A stretch of DNA of 64,000 nucleotides from Simplicispira sp. 125. Its GTDB lineage: Bacteria > Pseudomonadota > Gammaproteobacteria > Burkholderiales > Burkholderiaceae_C. The stretch lies in the NCBI RefSeq assembly GCF_003096555.1, contig NZ_QEKM01000001.1:3100001-3164000 (forward strand). Direction: 5' to 3'. Position numbers and translations under genes: made by a program. Shown one piece after another: positions 43,088-53,878 of this stretch. Positions within the stretch are counted from its first letter, which is position 1; each line of letters starts with the position of its first letter. The notes under the pieces are model-generated. The model made no database searches and was not told the DNA's origin. It saw only the letters and a program-made list of their open reading frames with translations.

Positions 43088-43348
43088 GTGACCGAAGCCA
43101 CAACAGCCGCCACCGACAGCCCCGCACTGCCCGACCGCCTCTCGGTGGACCCGCGCAGCCCCCACCATGTCCGCGCCGTGTTCGACCACGACATCGGCAT
43201 CCGCATCAACGGCAAGGAACGCTTCGACGTGGAGGAATACTGCGTCAGCGAAGGCTGGGTGAAGGTGCCCTCGCCCAAGACAGTGGACCGCAAGGGCAAG
43301 CCGCTGATGATCACGCTCAAGGGCGTGGTGGAAGTCTTCTACCGCTAG
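43088..43348 (+). CDS. DUF3297 family protein
   Basis: 86 residues from a GTG start with AGGAAA upstream (an alternative TTG at 43067 lies further back). The core LPDRLSVDPRSPHH and VEEYCVSEGWVKV, KTVDRKGKPLMITLKG matches the DUF3297 family found widely in Proteobacteria. Function unknown. It follows rdgC by 26 bp and its stop touches the stop of the convergent acyl-CoA dehydrogenase with no spacer. Confidence 0.88.
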   Translation: MTEATTAATDSPALPDRLSVDPRSPHHVRAVFDHDIGIRINGKERFDVEEYCVSEGWVKVPSPKTVDRKGKPLMITLKGVVEVFYR

Positions 43349-44515
43349 TCAGCGTCCCAGCAGGGAACGGGCGACCAGTTCCTTCATGATCTCCGATGTG
43401 CCTCCGTAAATGCGCAGCACGCGCGCGTCGGTCCAGAAGCGCGAGATCGGGTATTCGGCCATGTAGCCGTAGCCGCCGAACAGCTGCAGGCAGGCGTCGG
43501 CCACGCGGCTGAACAGCTCGGTGGTGTGCAGCTTGAGCGCGCTCACCGCCTCGGGCGTGAGCTGGCCTTGCTGGTAGGCGGCCACGCTGGCGTTGAGGAA
43601 GGCCTCGGCGGCGGCGATGTCGCTGGCGCATTGGGCCAGCGTGAAGCGTGTATTCTGGAACTGGCCGATCGCCTGACCAAACGCCTGGCGCTCCTGCACG
43701 TATTTCAGCGTGGCATCGAGCGCGCCCTTGGCGCCGTGCACCGCCTGCACGCCGATGATGAGGCGCTCGCGCGGCAGCTCGCGCATCATCTGCACGAAGC
43801 CCTGGCCTTCCACGCCGCCGAGCAGCGCATCCGCTGGCACGCGCATGTCGTTGAAGAAAAGCTCGGAGGTGTCGCCCGCGTGCTGGCCGATTTTTTCCAG
43901 GTTCTGGCCGCGCGTGAAGCCGGGCGTGGCCGCATCGACCAGGAACAGGCTCACGCCCTTGGCGCCCAGGGCCGGGTCGGTCTTGGCGGCGAGCACCAGC
44001 AGGTCGCAATTCTGGCCGTTGCTGATGAAGATCTTGCTGCCGTTGATGACGTAGTGGTCGCCGTCGCGTTTGGCGGTGGTGCGGATCGCCTTGAGGTCGC
44101 TGCCCGTGCCGGGTTCGGTCATGCCGATGGCGGCAATCGCTTCGCCGCTGGCCATGCGCGGCAGCCAATACTGGCGCTGCGCCTCGGTGCCGCAGTGCAG
44201 CAGGTAGGGCGGAATGATGTCGTTGTGCACCTGCAGCCCGCCGACAAAGCCGCCGTAGCCCCGGCGCGAGAGCACCTCGACCACGGCGAACGAGAAGGGC
44301 ACGCTGGCACCCGGGCCGCCGTAGGCATCGGGCACGTCGGCGCAGAGGTAGCCGTTCTCGCCCATCTTGCGCAGCAGTTCGCGCGGCACGCGGCCTGCCT
44401 TTTCCCAGGCGCGGTAGTGGGGTTCGATCTCGGCGTCGCAGAAGCGCTCCAGCGACTCGGTGAAGAGCTGCAGTTCGGCCTGCTCGTCGGCGCTGAGGAA
44501 AGGGTTGGGCAGCAT
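43349..44515 (-). CDS. Acyl-CoA dehydrogenase
   Basis: 388 residues, FAD-dependent. Signatures: AAIGMTEPGTGSDLKAIRT, the C-terminal QLFGGYGYMAEYPISRFW and the ending VLRIYGGTSEIMKELVARSLL; the catalytic base is expected in the YGGTSE region. The likely start is ATG 44515 (MLPNPFLSADEQ); the 22 residues read upstream to 44581 derive from a family-A repeat and are not conserved. Last gene of the liv/acyl-CoA cluster; oxidises an acyl-CoA to the enoyl-CoA. Confidence 0.92.
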   Translation of the reverse strand: MLPNPFLSADEQAELQLFTESLERFCDAEIEPHYRAWEKAGRVPRELLRKMGENGYLCADVPDAYGGPGASVPFSFAVVEVLSRRGYGGFVGGLQVHNDIIPPYLLHCGTEAQRQYWLPRMASGEAIAAIGMTEPGTGSDLKAIRTTAKRDGDHYVINGSKIFISNGQNCDLLVLAAKTDPALGAKGVSLFLVDAATPGFTRGQNLEKIGQHAGDTSELFFNDMRVPADALLGGVEGQGFVQMMRELPRERLIIGVQAVHGAKGALDATLKYVQERQAFGQAIGQFQNTRFTLAQCASDIAAAEAFLNASVAAYQQGQLTPEAVSALKLHTTELFSRVADACLQLFGGYGYMAEYPISRFWTDARVLRIYGGTSEIMKELVARSLLGR

Positions 44516-44539
44516 GGCGGTGAATTGTTTGCTATTGAA

Positions 44540-44586
44540 AATAGAGCTGCCAGCGCTTTCTAGATAAGCGCTGGAGGCCAAAAAGA
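44540..44586 (+). repeat. Dispersed stem-loop repeat, family A, copy 7
   Basis: Pattern AGAGCTGCCAGCGCTTTCTA, GATAAGCGCTGGAGGCCAAA. It fills the gap between the thiolase and acyl-CoA dehydrogenase genes and slightly overlaps the thiolase stop. Orientation is opposite to transcription. Confidence 0.75.
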
Positions 44587-44587
44587 C

Positions 44588-45775
44588 TCAAACCCTTTCA
44601 AAGATGGCGGCGATGCCCTGGCCGCCGCCGATGCACATGGTGACCAGCGCGTAGCGCCCGCCCGTGCGGTGCAGTTCGGCAATCGCCTTGGTGGTGATGA
44701 TGGCGCCGGTGGCGCCCACCGGGTGGCCGAGCGAGATGCCCGAACCGTTGGGGTTGACCTTGGCAGGGTCCAGGCCCAGCTCCTGCACCACGGCGCAGGC
44801 CTGGGCGGCGAAGGCTTCGTTGGCCTCGATCACGTCCATGTCCTGCACCTTCAGGCCCGTGCGCGCCAGCACCTTCTGCGTGGCCGGCACGGGGCCGATG
44901 CCCATGTAGGCCGGGTCCACGCCGGCGTGCGCGTAGCCCACCAGGCGGGCCAGGGGTTTCACGCCCAGTGCGCTGATGCGGTCGCCCGCCACCAGCACCA
45001 CGGCGCTGGCGCCGTCGTTGATGCCCGAGGCGTTGCCGGCCGTGACCGTGCCGCCGTCTTTGCGGAAAGCGGGCTTCATGCCAGCGAGCACTTCCAGCGT
45101 GGTGCTGGCGCGCACATGCTCGTCGGTGTCGAACAGCACGGTGCCTTTGCGTGTGGCAATTTCGACCGGGACGATCTGTTCCTTGAAGTACCCGGCGGCG
45201 ATGGCGGCGGCGGCGCGGCGCTGGCTTTCCAGCGCGAGCTGGTCCTGCATCTCGCGGCTGATTTTGTAACGCTCGGCCACGTTCTCGGCGGTGATGCCCA
45301 TGTGCATCTTCTGCCAGGGGTCGTGCAGGATGCCGAGCATGTAGTCGATGCTCTTGGCGTCGCCCATGCGCGCGCCGTAGCGTGCGGCGGTATCGAAGTA
45401 GGGGCCCCGGCTCATGCTCTCGGAGCCGCCGCCCACGGCCACGTCGCAGTCGCCATAGCCGATGGCCTGCGCGGCCGAAATGATGGCCTGCAGGCCCGAG
45501 CCGCACAGGCGGTTGACGTTGAAGGCGGGCGTCTCGATGGGGCAACCAGCATCGATAGCGGCCACGCGGGAGAGGTAGGCGTCCTTGGTGTCGGTGGGGA
45601 TCACGTTGCCCATGACGACATGGCCCACGGCGTCGGGCGCCAGGCCCGAGCGGGCGATGGCCGCCTTGACGGCGGTGGTGGCGAGCTGGGTGTTGGGCAC
45701 GTCCTTGAGTGCGCCGCCGAAGGTGCCGATGGCGGTGCGGGCGGTGCTGACGACGAAGACGTCACGGTGGGTCAT
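44588..45775 (-). CDS. Acetyl-CoA C-acyltransferase (thiolase)
   Basis: 395 residues, classical thiolase. Nucleophile Cys91 in [11 protein letters not shown], His in [12 protein letters not shown] and the second cysteine in [13 protein letters not shown]. It could act as a beta-ketothiolase or in degradative thiolysis; the neighbouring dehydrogenase, hydratase and ligase favour degradation. Start at 45775 has a GGAG upstream (on the minus strand). Confidence 0.93.
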   Translation of the reverse strand: MTHRDVFVVSTARTAIGTFGGALKDVPNTQLATTAVKAAIARSGLAPDAVGHVVMGNVIPTDTKDAYLSRVAAIDAGCPIETPAFNVNRLCGSGLQAIISAAQAIGYGDCDVAVGGGSESMSRGPYFDTAARYGARMGDAKSIDYMLGILHDPWQKMHMGITAENVAERYKISREMQDQLALESQRRAAAAIAAGYFKEQIVPVEIATRKGTVLFDTDEHVRASTTLEVLAGMKPAFRKDGGTVTAGNASGINDGASAVVLVAGDRISALGVKPLARLVGYAHAGVDPAYMGIGPVPATQKVLARTGLKVQDMDVIEANEAFAAQACAVVQELGLDPAKVNPNGSGISLGHPVGATGAIITTKAIAELHRTGGRYALVTMCIGGGQGIAAIFERV

Positions 45776-45804
45776 GGAAATTCTCCGGAGATGAAAGACG
45801 GGGA

Positions 45805-46596
45805 TCAGCGGCCCTGGAAGGCAGGGGCGCGTTTGGCGAAAAAGGCTTCGATGCCCTCGGGCAGGTCGGCTGTGTGGCCACATTGTGCAAAAGCGGCGGC
45901 TTCGGCCTGCAGTTGTGTGGGCAGGTCGTGGTCGAAGCTGGCGCGCATCAGGCGGCGCATGTGGCCATAGGCCACGGTGGGCCCGGCGGCCAGGCGCTGG
46001 GCCAGTTGCTGTACGGCGGCGTCCAGCTCGGCGGCGGGCAGTACCCGGTTGATGAGGCCCAGGCGCTCGGCCTCGCTGGCGCTGAGGGCCTCGCCCAGCA
46101 GGGCGATTTCCAGCGCACGGCGCAGGCCCACCAGGCGCGGCAGCGCCCAGGAGGCGCCCACGTCGCAACTGGTGCCCAGGTTGATGTAGGCCAGGTTCAG
46201 GCGTGCGCCCTCGGCGGCGAGCACAAAGTCGGCCTGTAGCATGAGCGACAGGCCCGCGCCCGCAGCCACCCCGTGCACCTGGGCGATGACGGGGGCGTTG
46301 ATCTGGCCTAGCAAGGCCACGGCGGCGTTCAGCGGCGCCAGCAGGTCGGCGGCGCCTTGCACCGGGTTGGCGCGCAGGGTGGCCAGGTCGCCCCCGGCCA
46401 TGAAGCCCTTGCCGTTGCCGCGCAGCACCACGGCGCGCACGCCGGGGTCGGCGGCGATGGCTTGCACGGCGGCCAGAAAGGCCTCGGCCATGGACACGTC
46501 AATGGCGTTGAGGGCCTCGGGGCGGTTGAAGCGCAGCGTGGCGATGGCGCCCTGGCGCTCGAGCAGCACGGGGGGCGGGGGGGTGGTGGCGTGCAT
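45805..46596 (-). CDS. Enoyl-CoA hydratase/isomerase family protein
   Basis: 263 residues of the crotonase fold. Oxyanion-hole region [16 protein letters not shown] and [17 protein letters not shown] are intact. The second catalytic position reads [18 protein letters not shown], so the usual Glu may be replaced by Asp as in PaaG-like isomerases. It is 29 bp upstream of the thiolase gene. Confidence 0.9.
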   Translation of the reverse strand: MHATTPPPPVLLERQGAIATLRFNRPEALNAIDVSMAEAFLAAVQAIAADPGVRAVVLRGNGKGFMAGGDLATLRANPVQGAADLLAPLNAAVALLGQINAPVIAQVHGVAAGAGLSLMLQADFVLAAEGARLNLAYINLGTSCDVGASWALPRLVGLRRALEIALLGEALSASEAERLGLINRVLPAAELDAAVQQLAQRLAAGPTVAYGHMRRLMRASFDHDLPTQLQAEAAAFAQCGHTADLPEGIEAFFAKRAPAFQGR

Positions 46597-46613
46597 GGGG
46601 ATGCTCCTGAATT

Positions 46614-46694
46614 CAGAGCTGGTAGCGCTTTACAGTATTGGTTTTTAGATATTTTTATATGCAAAAACCAATACCATCAATCGCTAGTAGCTCT
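46614..46694. repeat. Expanded composite hairpin repeat related to family A, copy 8
   Basis: Outer arms AGAGCT-N-GTAGCG and CGCTAGTAGCTCT enclose a perfect 12-bp inverted repeat, GTATTGGTTTTT / AAAAACCAATAC, around a 16-nt AT-rich loop. It lies between the acyl-CoA synthetase and enoyl-CoA hydratase genes and could be a terminator or processing site within the cluster. Confidence 0.65.
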
Positions 46695-46714
46695 CGTTTT
46701 GATAGTGCACTGCG

Positions 46715-48517
<1,803 letters not shown>

Positions 48518-48559
48518 ATCAGTGATCCATTGCGCATCGTGTCCACGCGTAGCCGTAAA

Positions 48560-48686
48560 ACCGGCGCGGCCCAGGCCAGCGGCCACCGCGCAAGGGCCCC
48601 ACCCCGCCGCGCTGGTGGCGTCCCCCTTCCCGCATCGCGCAGCGAGGCGAGAGAAGGGGGAAGGCACGAAGTGCCTCAGGGGGATG
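48560..48686 (-). repeat. GC-rich intergenic repeat, family B, copy 2
   Basis: On the minus strand the CAGCGCGGCGGGG signature and TGCGCGG block follow a C5-rich start with hairpin GGCACTTCGTGCC. It lies between livF and the acyl-CoA synthetase gene, oriented with transcription. Confidence 0.75.
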
Positions 48687-48691
48687 GTGGC

Positions 48692-49510
48692 TCATGAGAG
48701 CCACCTCTTCCGGCGCTTGTAATGCTTGATGTCTTTGAAGCTTTTCGCTTCGCCGCCGCCGCCCATGCCCAGGTAGAACTCGCGCACGTCGGGGTCGCCC
48801 GCCAGGCGCTCGGCCGTGCCGTCGATGACGATCTTGCCGTTCTCCATGATGTAGCCGCTGTGTGCCACGGCCAGGGCCACGGTGGCGTTTTGTTCGACCA
48901 GCAGCATGCTGGTACCGCGCTCGGCATTGATGCGCGCAATGATGGTGAAAATGTCTTCCACCAGCTTCGGAGAGAGGCCCAGCGAGGGTTCATCAAGCAA
49001 GATCAGCTCGGGCTGCGCAATGAGCGCGCGGCCAATGGCCAGCATCTGCTGTTCGCCGCCCGAAAGGTAGCCTGCCAGGCCCTTGCGGCGCTCGTGCAGG
49101 CGGGGGAAATACTGGTAGACGAGGTCGAAGTCAGGCTTGGCGCCCGCGCGCCCGGTGAGCGCATAGGTGGCGGCGACCAGGTTTTCCTCGACCGTGAGGT
49201 CTTCAAACACGCGGCGCCCCTCCATTACATGCGAGAGGCCGCGCCGCACGAGCTGCTGCGGCGCGTACTGTGCGGTGCTTTGGCCGTTGAAGAGGATGCT
49301 GCCGCTTTCCAGTGCACCGTCTTCCAGTGCCAGCAACCCCGACACCGCTTTGAGCGTGGTCGATTTGCCCGCCCCGTTGCTGCCCAGCAGCGCCACGATG
49401 TGGCCGCGCGGCACGGCCAGCGACAGGCCGCGCAGGGCCTGCACGACCTTGTTGTAGATGACCTCGATGTTGTTGACTTCGAGGACGTTGTCCGCGGCGT
49501 TATCGGTCAT
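48692..49510 (-). CDS. livF: Branched-chain-type ABC transporter ATP-binding protein LivF
   Basis: 272 residues. Walker A GSNGAGKST, ABC signature LSGGEQQMLAIGRAL, Walker B LILLDEPSLGLSP and the H-loop region in LLVEQNATVAL. LivF-type ATPases pair with LivG. The C-terminal tail (GGGGEAKSFKDIKHYKRRKRW) is longer and more basic than usual. Start: ATG 49510, with an in-frame GTG at 49519. Confidence 0.93.
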   Translation of the reverse strand: MTDNAADNVLEVNNIEVIYNKVVQALRGLSLAVPRGHIVALLGSNGAGKSTTLKAVSGLLALEDGALESGSILFNGQSTAQYAPQQLVRRGLSHVMEGRRVFEDLTVEENLVAATYALTGRAGAKPDFDLVYQYFPRLHERRKGLAGYLSGGEQQMLAIGRALIAQPELILLDEPSLGLSPKLVEDIFTIIARINAERGTSMLLVEQNATVALAVAHSGYIMENGKIVIDGTAERLAGDPDVREFYLGMGGGGEAKSFKDIKHYKRRKRWLS

Positions 49511-49544
49511 GTGTGTCACTGTTCAAAAATGCTCGCGGCGCTGG

Positions 49545-49667
49545 AACCGCCACAGTCCAGGCCAGCGACCGCCGCGCAAGGGCCGCCCCGCCGCGCTGGC
49601 GGTGTCCCCCTTCCCCGCATCGCTGCGCGATGCGGGGAAGGGGGAAGCGGCGCAGCCGCTCAGGGGG
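49545..49667 (-). repeat. GC-rich intergenic repeat, family B, copy 3
   Basis: Carries a strong internal hairpin (TTCCCCGCATCGC / GCGATGCGGGGAA) and the same CAGCGCGGCGGGGCGGCCCT block as copy 1. It lies between the binding-protein gene and livF, oriented with transcription, and could act as a transcription or mRNA-stability element within the operon. Confidence 0.78.
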
Positions 49668-49671
49668 TTGT

Positions 49672-50850
49672 TCACAGCTTGATCCAGTCGGACGCTGCGA
49701 CCATCTTCTGGGCCTTCATGTCGGCCCGGTACACGCGGCCCACGGGAATGGAGTTGCCGCTGATGGTGATCGGAACACCAATCAGGCCACCGGTGTCGAA
49801 GTCCTTGATGGTGTTGAGCGCGGCCTTGAGGTTCTTGCCGTTGAGCTCCTTGCCCGCATCGAGGCAGCGCTTGGCCGACTCGGTGAACAGCATCGCCGCC
49901 AGAAAGCCCTGGATGTAGGCCGTGCTCTGGTACTCGGGGCGCATCTGGCGGATTTTCTCCAGCATGGGTGCTTTTTCGGTGTCGTAGTAGTAGCGGTAGG
50001 GCATCACGCCCATGAATCCGTCGCCGACTTCGCCCATCTTCATGACGGTGGAGCTGTCCATGGTCCAGAACGTCCCCATCCACTTGCTCTTCATGCCTTG
50101 CTGCTTGCCCTGGGTGATGAACTCAGGAATGGGCGCGAGGATGTAGCCGTGGAAGATGGTGTAGTCGGGCGCGGCGCGGCGCAGCTTGATGACTTCGGTG
50201 GACACGTCCACGCTGCCCGCGGGCGTCATGATCTTGACGGCCACCGACAGGCCCAGCTTCTTGGCCAGGGCTTCGCTGGAGTCGATGGGGTCGCGGCCAA
50301 ACTCGGAGTCGGAGTAGACGAAGGCCACCTTGGCGCCCGGTTTTTCCTTGGCGATGTGGTTCAGCAAAATGCCGAACATCTCGGTGTAATCGGGGCCGAC
50401 CAGGAACTGGTGGGGGTATTTCTTGGGGTCGTTGAGCTCGGTGGCAAACGAGGCTCCGGCCATCATGATCTCGCCCGTGCGGTCCAGCTCGGGGTTGATG
50501 GTTTTGGCGAAACCGGTGGAGTCGCCGTAGTACAGGTGCACCTTGTTCTGGCTGGTGATCTTCTTGAAGGCCGCCACCGACGCATCGACCTTGTAGCCGG
50601 TGTCCTCGGGCACGTACTTGAGCTTGCGGCCCTTGATGCCACCGGCGTCGTTGATGATCTTGGCGTAGTCCTTCATGCCCGCGTCGATGCCGATGCCGGC
50701 AAAGGCAAACACACCCGTCATGGGGATGGAGCCACCGATGACGATGTCTTCACCGCCCGCCTGGGCGTGTGCAGCCAGCGGCGTGGCCAGTGCGGCACCC
50801 GCGGCCAGCAACAGCGAGCGGCGGCGTTGGGACGTCAGGGATTTCTGCAT
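49672..50850 (-). CDS. Branched-chain-type ABC transporter substrate-binding protein
   Basis: 392 residues. Signal peptide with an RRR-containing start (RRRSLLLAAGAALATPLAAHA) and the Leu/Ile/Val-binding fold (IVIGGSIPMTGVFAFAGIG, DAGGIKGRKLKYV). It is the receptor of the liv system here and differs clearly from the binding protein at 13379. A consensus AAGGAG lies upstream of the ATG. Ligand unknown; acyl-CoA enzymes in the cluster suggest a carboxylic acid. Confidence 0.92.
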   Translation of the reverse strand: MQKSLTSQRRRSLLLAAGAALATPLAAHAQAGGEDIVIGGSIPMTGVFAFAGIGIDAGMKDYAKIINDAGGIKGRKLKYVPEDTGYKVDASVAAFKKITSQNKVHLYYGDSTGFAKTINPELDRTGEIMMAGASFATELNDPKKYPHQFLVGPDYTEMFGILLNHIAKEKPGAKVAFVYSDSEFGRDPIDSSEALAKKLGLSVAVKIMTPAGSVDVSTEVIKLRRAAPDYTIFHGYILAPIPEFITQGKQQGMKSKWMGTFWTMDSSTVMKMGEVGDGFMGVMPYRYYYDTEKAPMLEKIRQMRPEYQSTAYIQGFLAAMLFTESAKRCLDAGKELNGKNLKAALNTIKDFDTGGLIGVPITISGNSIPVGRVYRADMKAQKMVAASDWIKL

Positions 50851-50889
50851 GTTTGTCTCCTTCTTGCGTTGTGAATGGGGCTCGCCGCG

Positions 50890-51927
50890 TCAGTTGCGGA
50901 AGGGCCACAGGTGGAAAAAACGGCGAATGCGCCGCCACACTTCTGCGAGCCCTTGTGGCTCGAACACCAGAAATCCAATGATCAGCAGACCAAAAATGAT
51001 GGTGCGCACGGGTGAGAGAAACACCGTGAGATTGGCCCCGCCGGGCAGCCAGTCGAACACCAGCTTGAGCAGCTCGGGCACCATGGTCATGAACACCGCG
51101 CCCAGGATGCCGCCCAGGATGGAGCCCATGCCGCCGACGATGATGGCAGCGAGGAAAAAGATCGACATCAGCAGCGGAAAGCTCTCGGGCGTGACCACGC
51201 GAAAGAAGTACGCCCACAGGCCGCCCGCCACCCCGGCGTAAAACGACGACAGGCCAAACGACAGCAGTTTGTAGCGCAGCAGCGGAATGCCCAGCACCTC
51301 GGCCGAGATGTCGCGGTCGCGGATGGCAATAAAGGCGCGGCCCACGCGCGTGCGCAGCAGGTTGGCCGCGCCCAGCAGCATGAGGATCGTGACGGGCACG
51401 ACCAGCCAGTACAGGCGAAACGAGGTATCCAGTGGCAACCCGAACAGGGTGGCCGGGGGCACGCTCAGGCCGCCTGTGCCGCCGGTGATGTTGAAATTGG
51501 CAAACAAAAAATGCGCGATGAAGGAGGCCGCAATCGTGGCAATGGCCAGGTACAGCCCCTTGACGCGCAGCGACGGAATGCCCACGACCAGCCCGCCGAG
51601 CATGGCGACCATGCCGCCGCAAAAGATGTTCAATAAAAAAGGGGTTCCCCACCGCGTTTGCATGATGGCCACCGTGTAGGCGCCCAGCCCCATGAAGGCG
51701 GCCTGCCCCATGCTGAGGAGACCGGTGTAGCCGGTGAGGATGTTCAGCCCCGCGCTGCTCGCCACATTGATGCTGACCAGGCAAGCCAGGTACAGCCAGT
51801 AGTCGCTGGCCATGAAGGGGAACAGCACCAGCAGTGCGGCGCCCACGGCCAGCCACACCTTTTGGGTGTGCGAGTCGAACAGCGCCGCGTCGGCGGTGTA
51901 GGTTTCCTTGAGGGTTCCGATGCGCAT
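50890..51927 (-). CDS. livM: Branched-chain-type ABC transporter permease LivM
   Basis: 345 residues with about ten membrane segments. Family blocks: NILTGYTGLLSMGQAAFMGLGAY, and RDRDISAEVLGIPLLRYKLL, the cytoplasmic loop that contacts the ATPases. A partner of LivH. It starts 94 bp after livH, the gap being filled by a family-C repeat. Confidence 0.93.
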   Translation of the reverse strand: MRIGTLKETYTADAALFDSHTQKVWLAVGAALLVLFPFMASDYWLYLACLVSINVASSAGLNILTGYTGLLSMGQAAFMGLGAYTVAIMQTRWGTPFLLNIFCGGMVAMLGGLVVGIPSLRVKGLYLAIATIAASFIAHFLFANFNITGGTGGLSVPPATLFGLPLDTSFRLYWLVVPVTILMLLGAANLLRTRVGRAFIAIRDRDISAEVLGIPLLRYKLLSFGLSSFYAGVAGGLWAYFFRVVTPESFPLLMSIFFLAAIIVGGMGSILGGILGAVFMTMVPELLKLVFDWLPGGANLTVFLSPVRTIIFGLLIIGFLVFEPQGLAEVWRRIRRFFHLWPFRN

Positions 51928-51944
51928 GGGTCAGGCCTCCCGCC

Positions 51945-52013
51945 GGGCCGCCCCAAGGGAGGCCTGCGCCCCCTTGGGGGGCAGTGAATACACGAAGTGA
52001 TGAGCGTGGGGGT
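51945..52013 (+). repeat. GC-rich intergenic repeat, family C, copy 1
   Basis: GGGCCGCCCCAAGG, then CCCCCTTGGGGGGCAG and AGCGTGGGGG, with a strong CCCCTTGG-type hairpin. It separates livH and livM. A close copy occurs inside the copA reading frame at 57389-57455. Confidence 0.8.
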
Positions 52014-52021
52014 TCATGTTT

Positions 52022-52903
52022 TTACAGACGTTCTATTTCGTGCGTGCCGAACAGGCCGTAGGGGCGCACCATGAGGATGCACACCAGCACGATGAAGGTG
52101 GCGAGCAGCTTGTATTCGCCGCCCAGATAACTGCCCGCCAGGGCTTCGACCAGGCCAATGAACAGGCCGCCCACCAGCGCGCCGAGCACGCTGTCGAGCC
52201 CGCCCACGATCACCACCACCAGCACCGACAGGCCGAACACGCCCATGCTCGACGAGATGCCGCCAATGGAGCCCACGATGATTCCGGAGACGGCGGCGAT
52301 CATGGCCGAGACCACCCAGGACAGCGAGAACACGCGCGGCACGTTGATGCCCACGGAATACGCGGCGGCCTGGTCACTGGCCGTGGCCCGCAGTGCCACG
52401 CCCCCGCGCCAGAAGCGGAACAGCAGCAGCACGGCGGCAATGAGCACCACCGCGATCATGGCGCCCCAGAACACCTTGGGCGCCAGGAAGGCGTCGCCCA
52501 CCATGATGGGGTCGCTGGGCATGAAGTCGGGCAGGCGGCGCTGGTCGGCGCTCCAGATCACTTCGACCAGGCCCACCAGCACCGAGGCCAGGCCCACCGT
52601 GACCATGAACACGGAGATCGGGGGCTCGCCCAGCAGCGGGCGGATCATGGTGCGCTCGATCACCGCGCCCAGCACGCCGCTGCCCAGCACCGCGGCCGGA
52701 ATCGCCAGCCACAGCGGCAGCGCGAACATGGCGGCAAAGGTGAAGAACAGGTAAGCGCCTGCCATGAGCATTTCGCCAATGGCGATGTTCACCACGCGCG
52801 TGGCTTTGTAGACGATCACAAAGGCCAGCGCAGCCAGCGCGTACAGCCCGCCGCTGGCAATGCCGGTGAGGCAGATCTCGAACAGGTAGGCCCAATCCAT
52901 CAT
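52022..52903 (-). CDS. livH: Branched-chain-type ABC transporter permease LivH
   Basis: 293 residues with about eight membrane segments. Typical blocks: GGLYALAALAFVIVYKATRVVNIAIGE and GISSSMGVFGLSVLVVVIVGGLDSV. The ATGATG start overlaps the livG stop by four bases, so translation is coupled. Confidence 0.93.
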   Translation of the reverse strand: MMDWAYLFEICLTGIASGGLYALAALAFVIVYKATRVVNIAIGEMLMAGAYLFFTFAAMFALPLWLAIPAAVLGSGVLGAVIERTMIRPLLGEPPISVFMVTVGLASVLVGLVEVIWSADQRRLPDFMPSDPIMVGDAFLAPKVFWGAMIAVVLIAAVLLLFRFWRGGVALRATASDQAAAYSVGINVPRVFSLSWVVSAMIAAVSGIIVGSIGGISSSMGVFGLSVLVVVIVGGLDSVLGALVGGLFIGLVEALAGSYLGGEYKLLATFIVLVCILMVRPYGLFGTHEIERL

Positions 52904-53754
52904 GCGACTCCCTGTGCGTGGGTGGTGGCGTGCAGCTTGCGGCGCAGATCGCCCACGTCGCCCGAGCCGAGGTAGGCGCGGTTGACTTCAGGGTCTTGCT
53001 GCACCACGGCGGGTGTGCCCTGGGCAATGACCTGTCCGAAGTTGAGCACCACGACGTGGTCCGACAAATCCATCACCATGCCCATGTCGTGCTCCACCAT
53101 CAATACCGTCACGCCCCACTCGGCCCGCACATCGAGGATGAAGCGCGCCATGTCTTCCGTCTCTTCGCGGTTCATGCCGGCCACGGGCTCGTCGAGCATC
53201 AGGATTTGCGGCTGCATGGCCAGCGCGCGGGCCATCTCCACGCGCTTTTGCAGGCCGTAGGGCAGGGCAGAGACAGGTGCGTGGCGGATGTGGTCGATCT
53301 CCAGGAAATCGATGATGCGCTCCTCGATGTCGCGGCGCAGTTCGGCCTCTTCGCGGCGTGCGCGGCCCATGTAAAACAGGGCGTCAAACACGTTGGTCTT
53401 GAGGTGCGCGTGGCGCCCGAGCTTGATGTTGTCTAGCACCGTCATGCCGCGAAACAGCGCGATGTTCTGAAAGCTGCGGCCCAGGCCCAGCTTGGCGCGC
53501 TGCGGTGCCGCAATGCGCGTGATGTCCTGGCCCTTGAATCGGATGCTGCCCCCCGTGGGCCGGTAGAAGCCCGAAATGGTGTTGAACAGCGAGGTCTTGC
53601 CCGCGCCGTTGGGTCCGATCACGGCGGTAATGGAGCCCGGCTGCACGCCAAAGCCTACGCCCGAGAGCGCCTTGACGCCGCCAAACGCCAACGTGACGCC
53701 ATCGACTTCCAGCAGGGGAGCGGCGGGGGTTCCGCCAGGGTGTTGTGTCGCCAT
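52900..53754 (-). CDS. livG: Branched-chain-type ABC transporter ATP-binding protein LivG
   Basis: 284 residues. Walker A GPNGAGKTS, the LivG-type signature region ALPYGLQKRVEMARALAM, Walker B ILMLDEPVAGMNREE and H-loop LMVEHDMGMVMDLSDHV. First gene of the minus-strand liv operon, divergent from tetR at 53879. Confidence 0.93.
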   Translation of the reverse strand: MATQHPGGTPAAPLLEVDGVTLAFGGVKALSGVGFGVQPGSITAVIGPNGAGKTSLFNTISGFYRPTGGSIRFKGQDITRIAAPQRAKLGLGRSFQNIALFRGMTVLDNIKLGRHAHLKTNVFDALFYMGRARREEAELRRDIEERIIDFLEIDHIRHAPVSALPYGLQKRVEMARALAMQPQILMLDEPVAGMNREETEDMARFILDVRAEWGVTVLMVEHDMGMVMDLSDHVVVLNFGQVIAQGTPAVVQQDPEVNRAYLGSGDVGDLRRKLHATTHAQGVA

Positions 53755-53782
53755 CGCTCTCTAGGGGTTTGTGCGGTCCAGA

Positions 53783-53827
53783 AAAATACTACTCGTGCGT
53801 AAACTGTTTACTTGTGAGTAGTATTTT
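53783..53827. promoter_or_regulatory. 45-bp nested palindrome, probable TetR operator
   Basis: Outer 12-bp arms (AAAATACTACTC at 53783-53794 and its exact complement at 53816-53827) and an inner GTAAAC-T-GTTTAC share the centre 53805. It lies between livG and the divergent tetR, so it can control both. The double layer suggests two dimers or a large operator. Confidence 0.7.
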
Positions 53828-53878
53828 GAGTGTCTCGCCCTAGCCCTGCATTGGTAGTTTCCCGGTGTAATACCCCCC

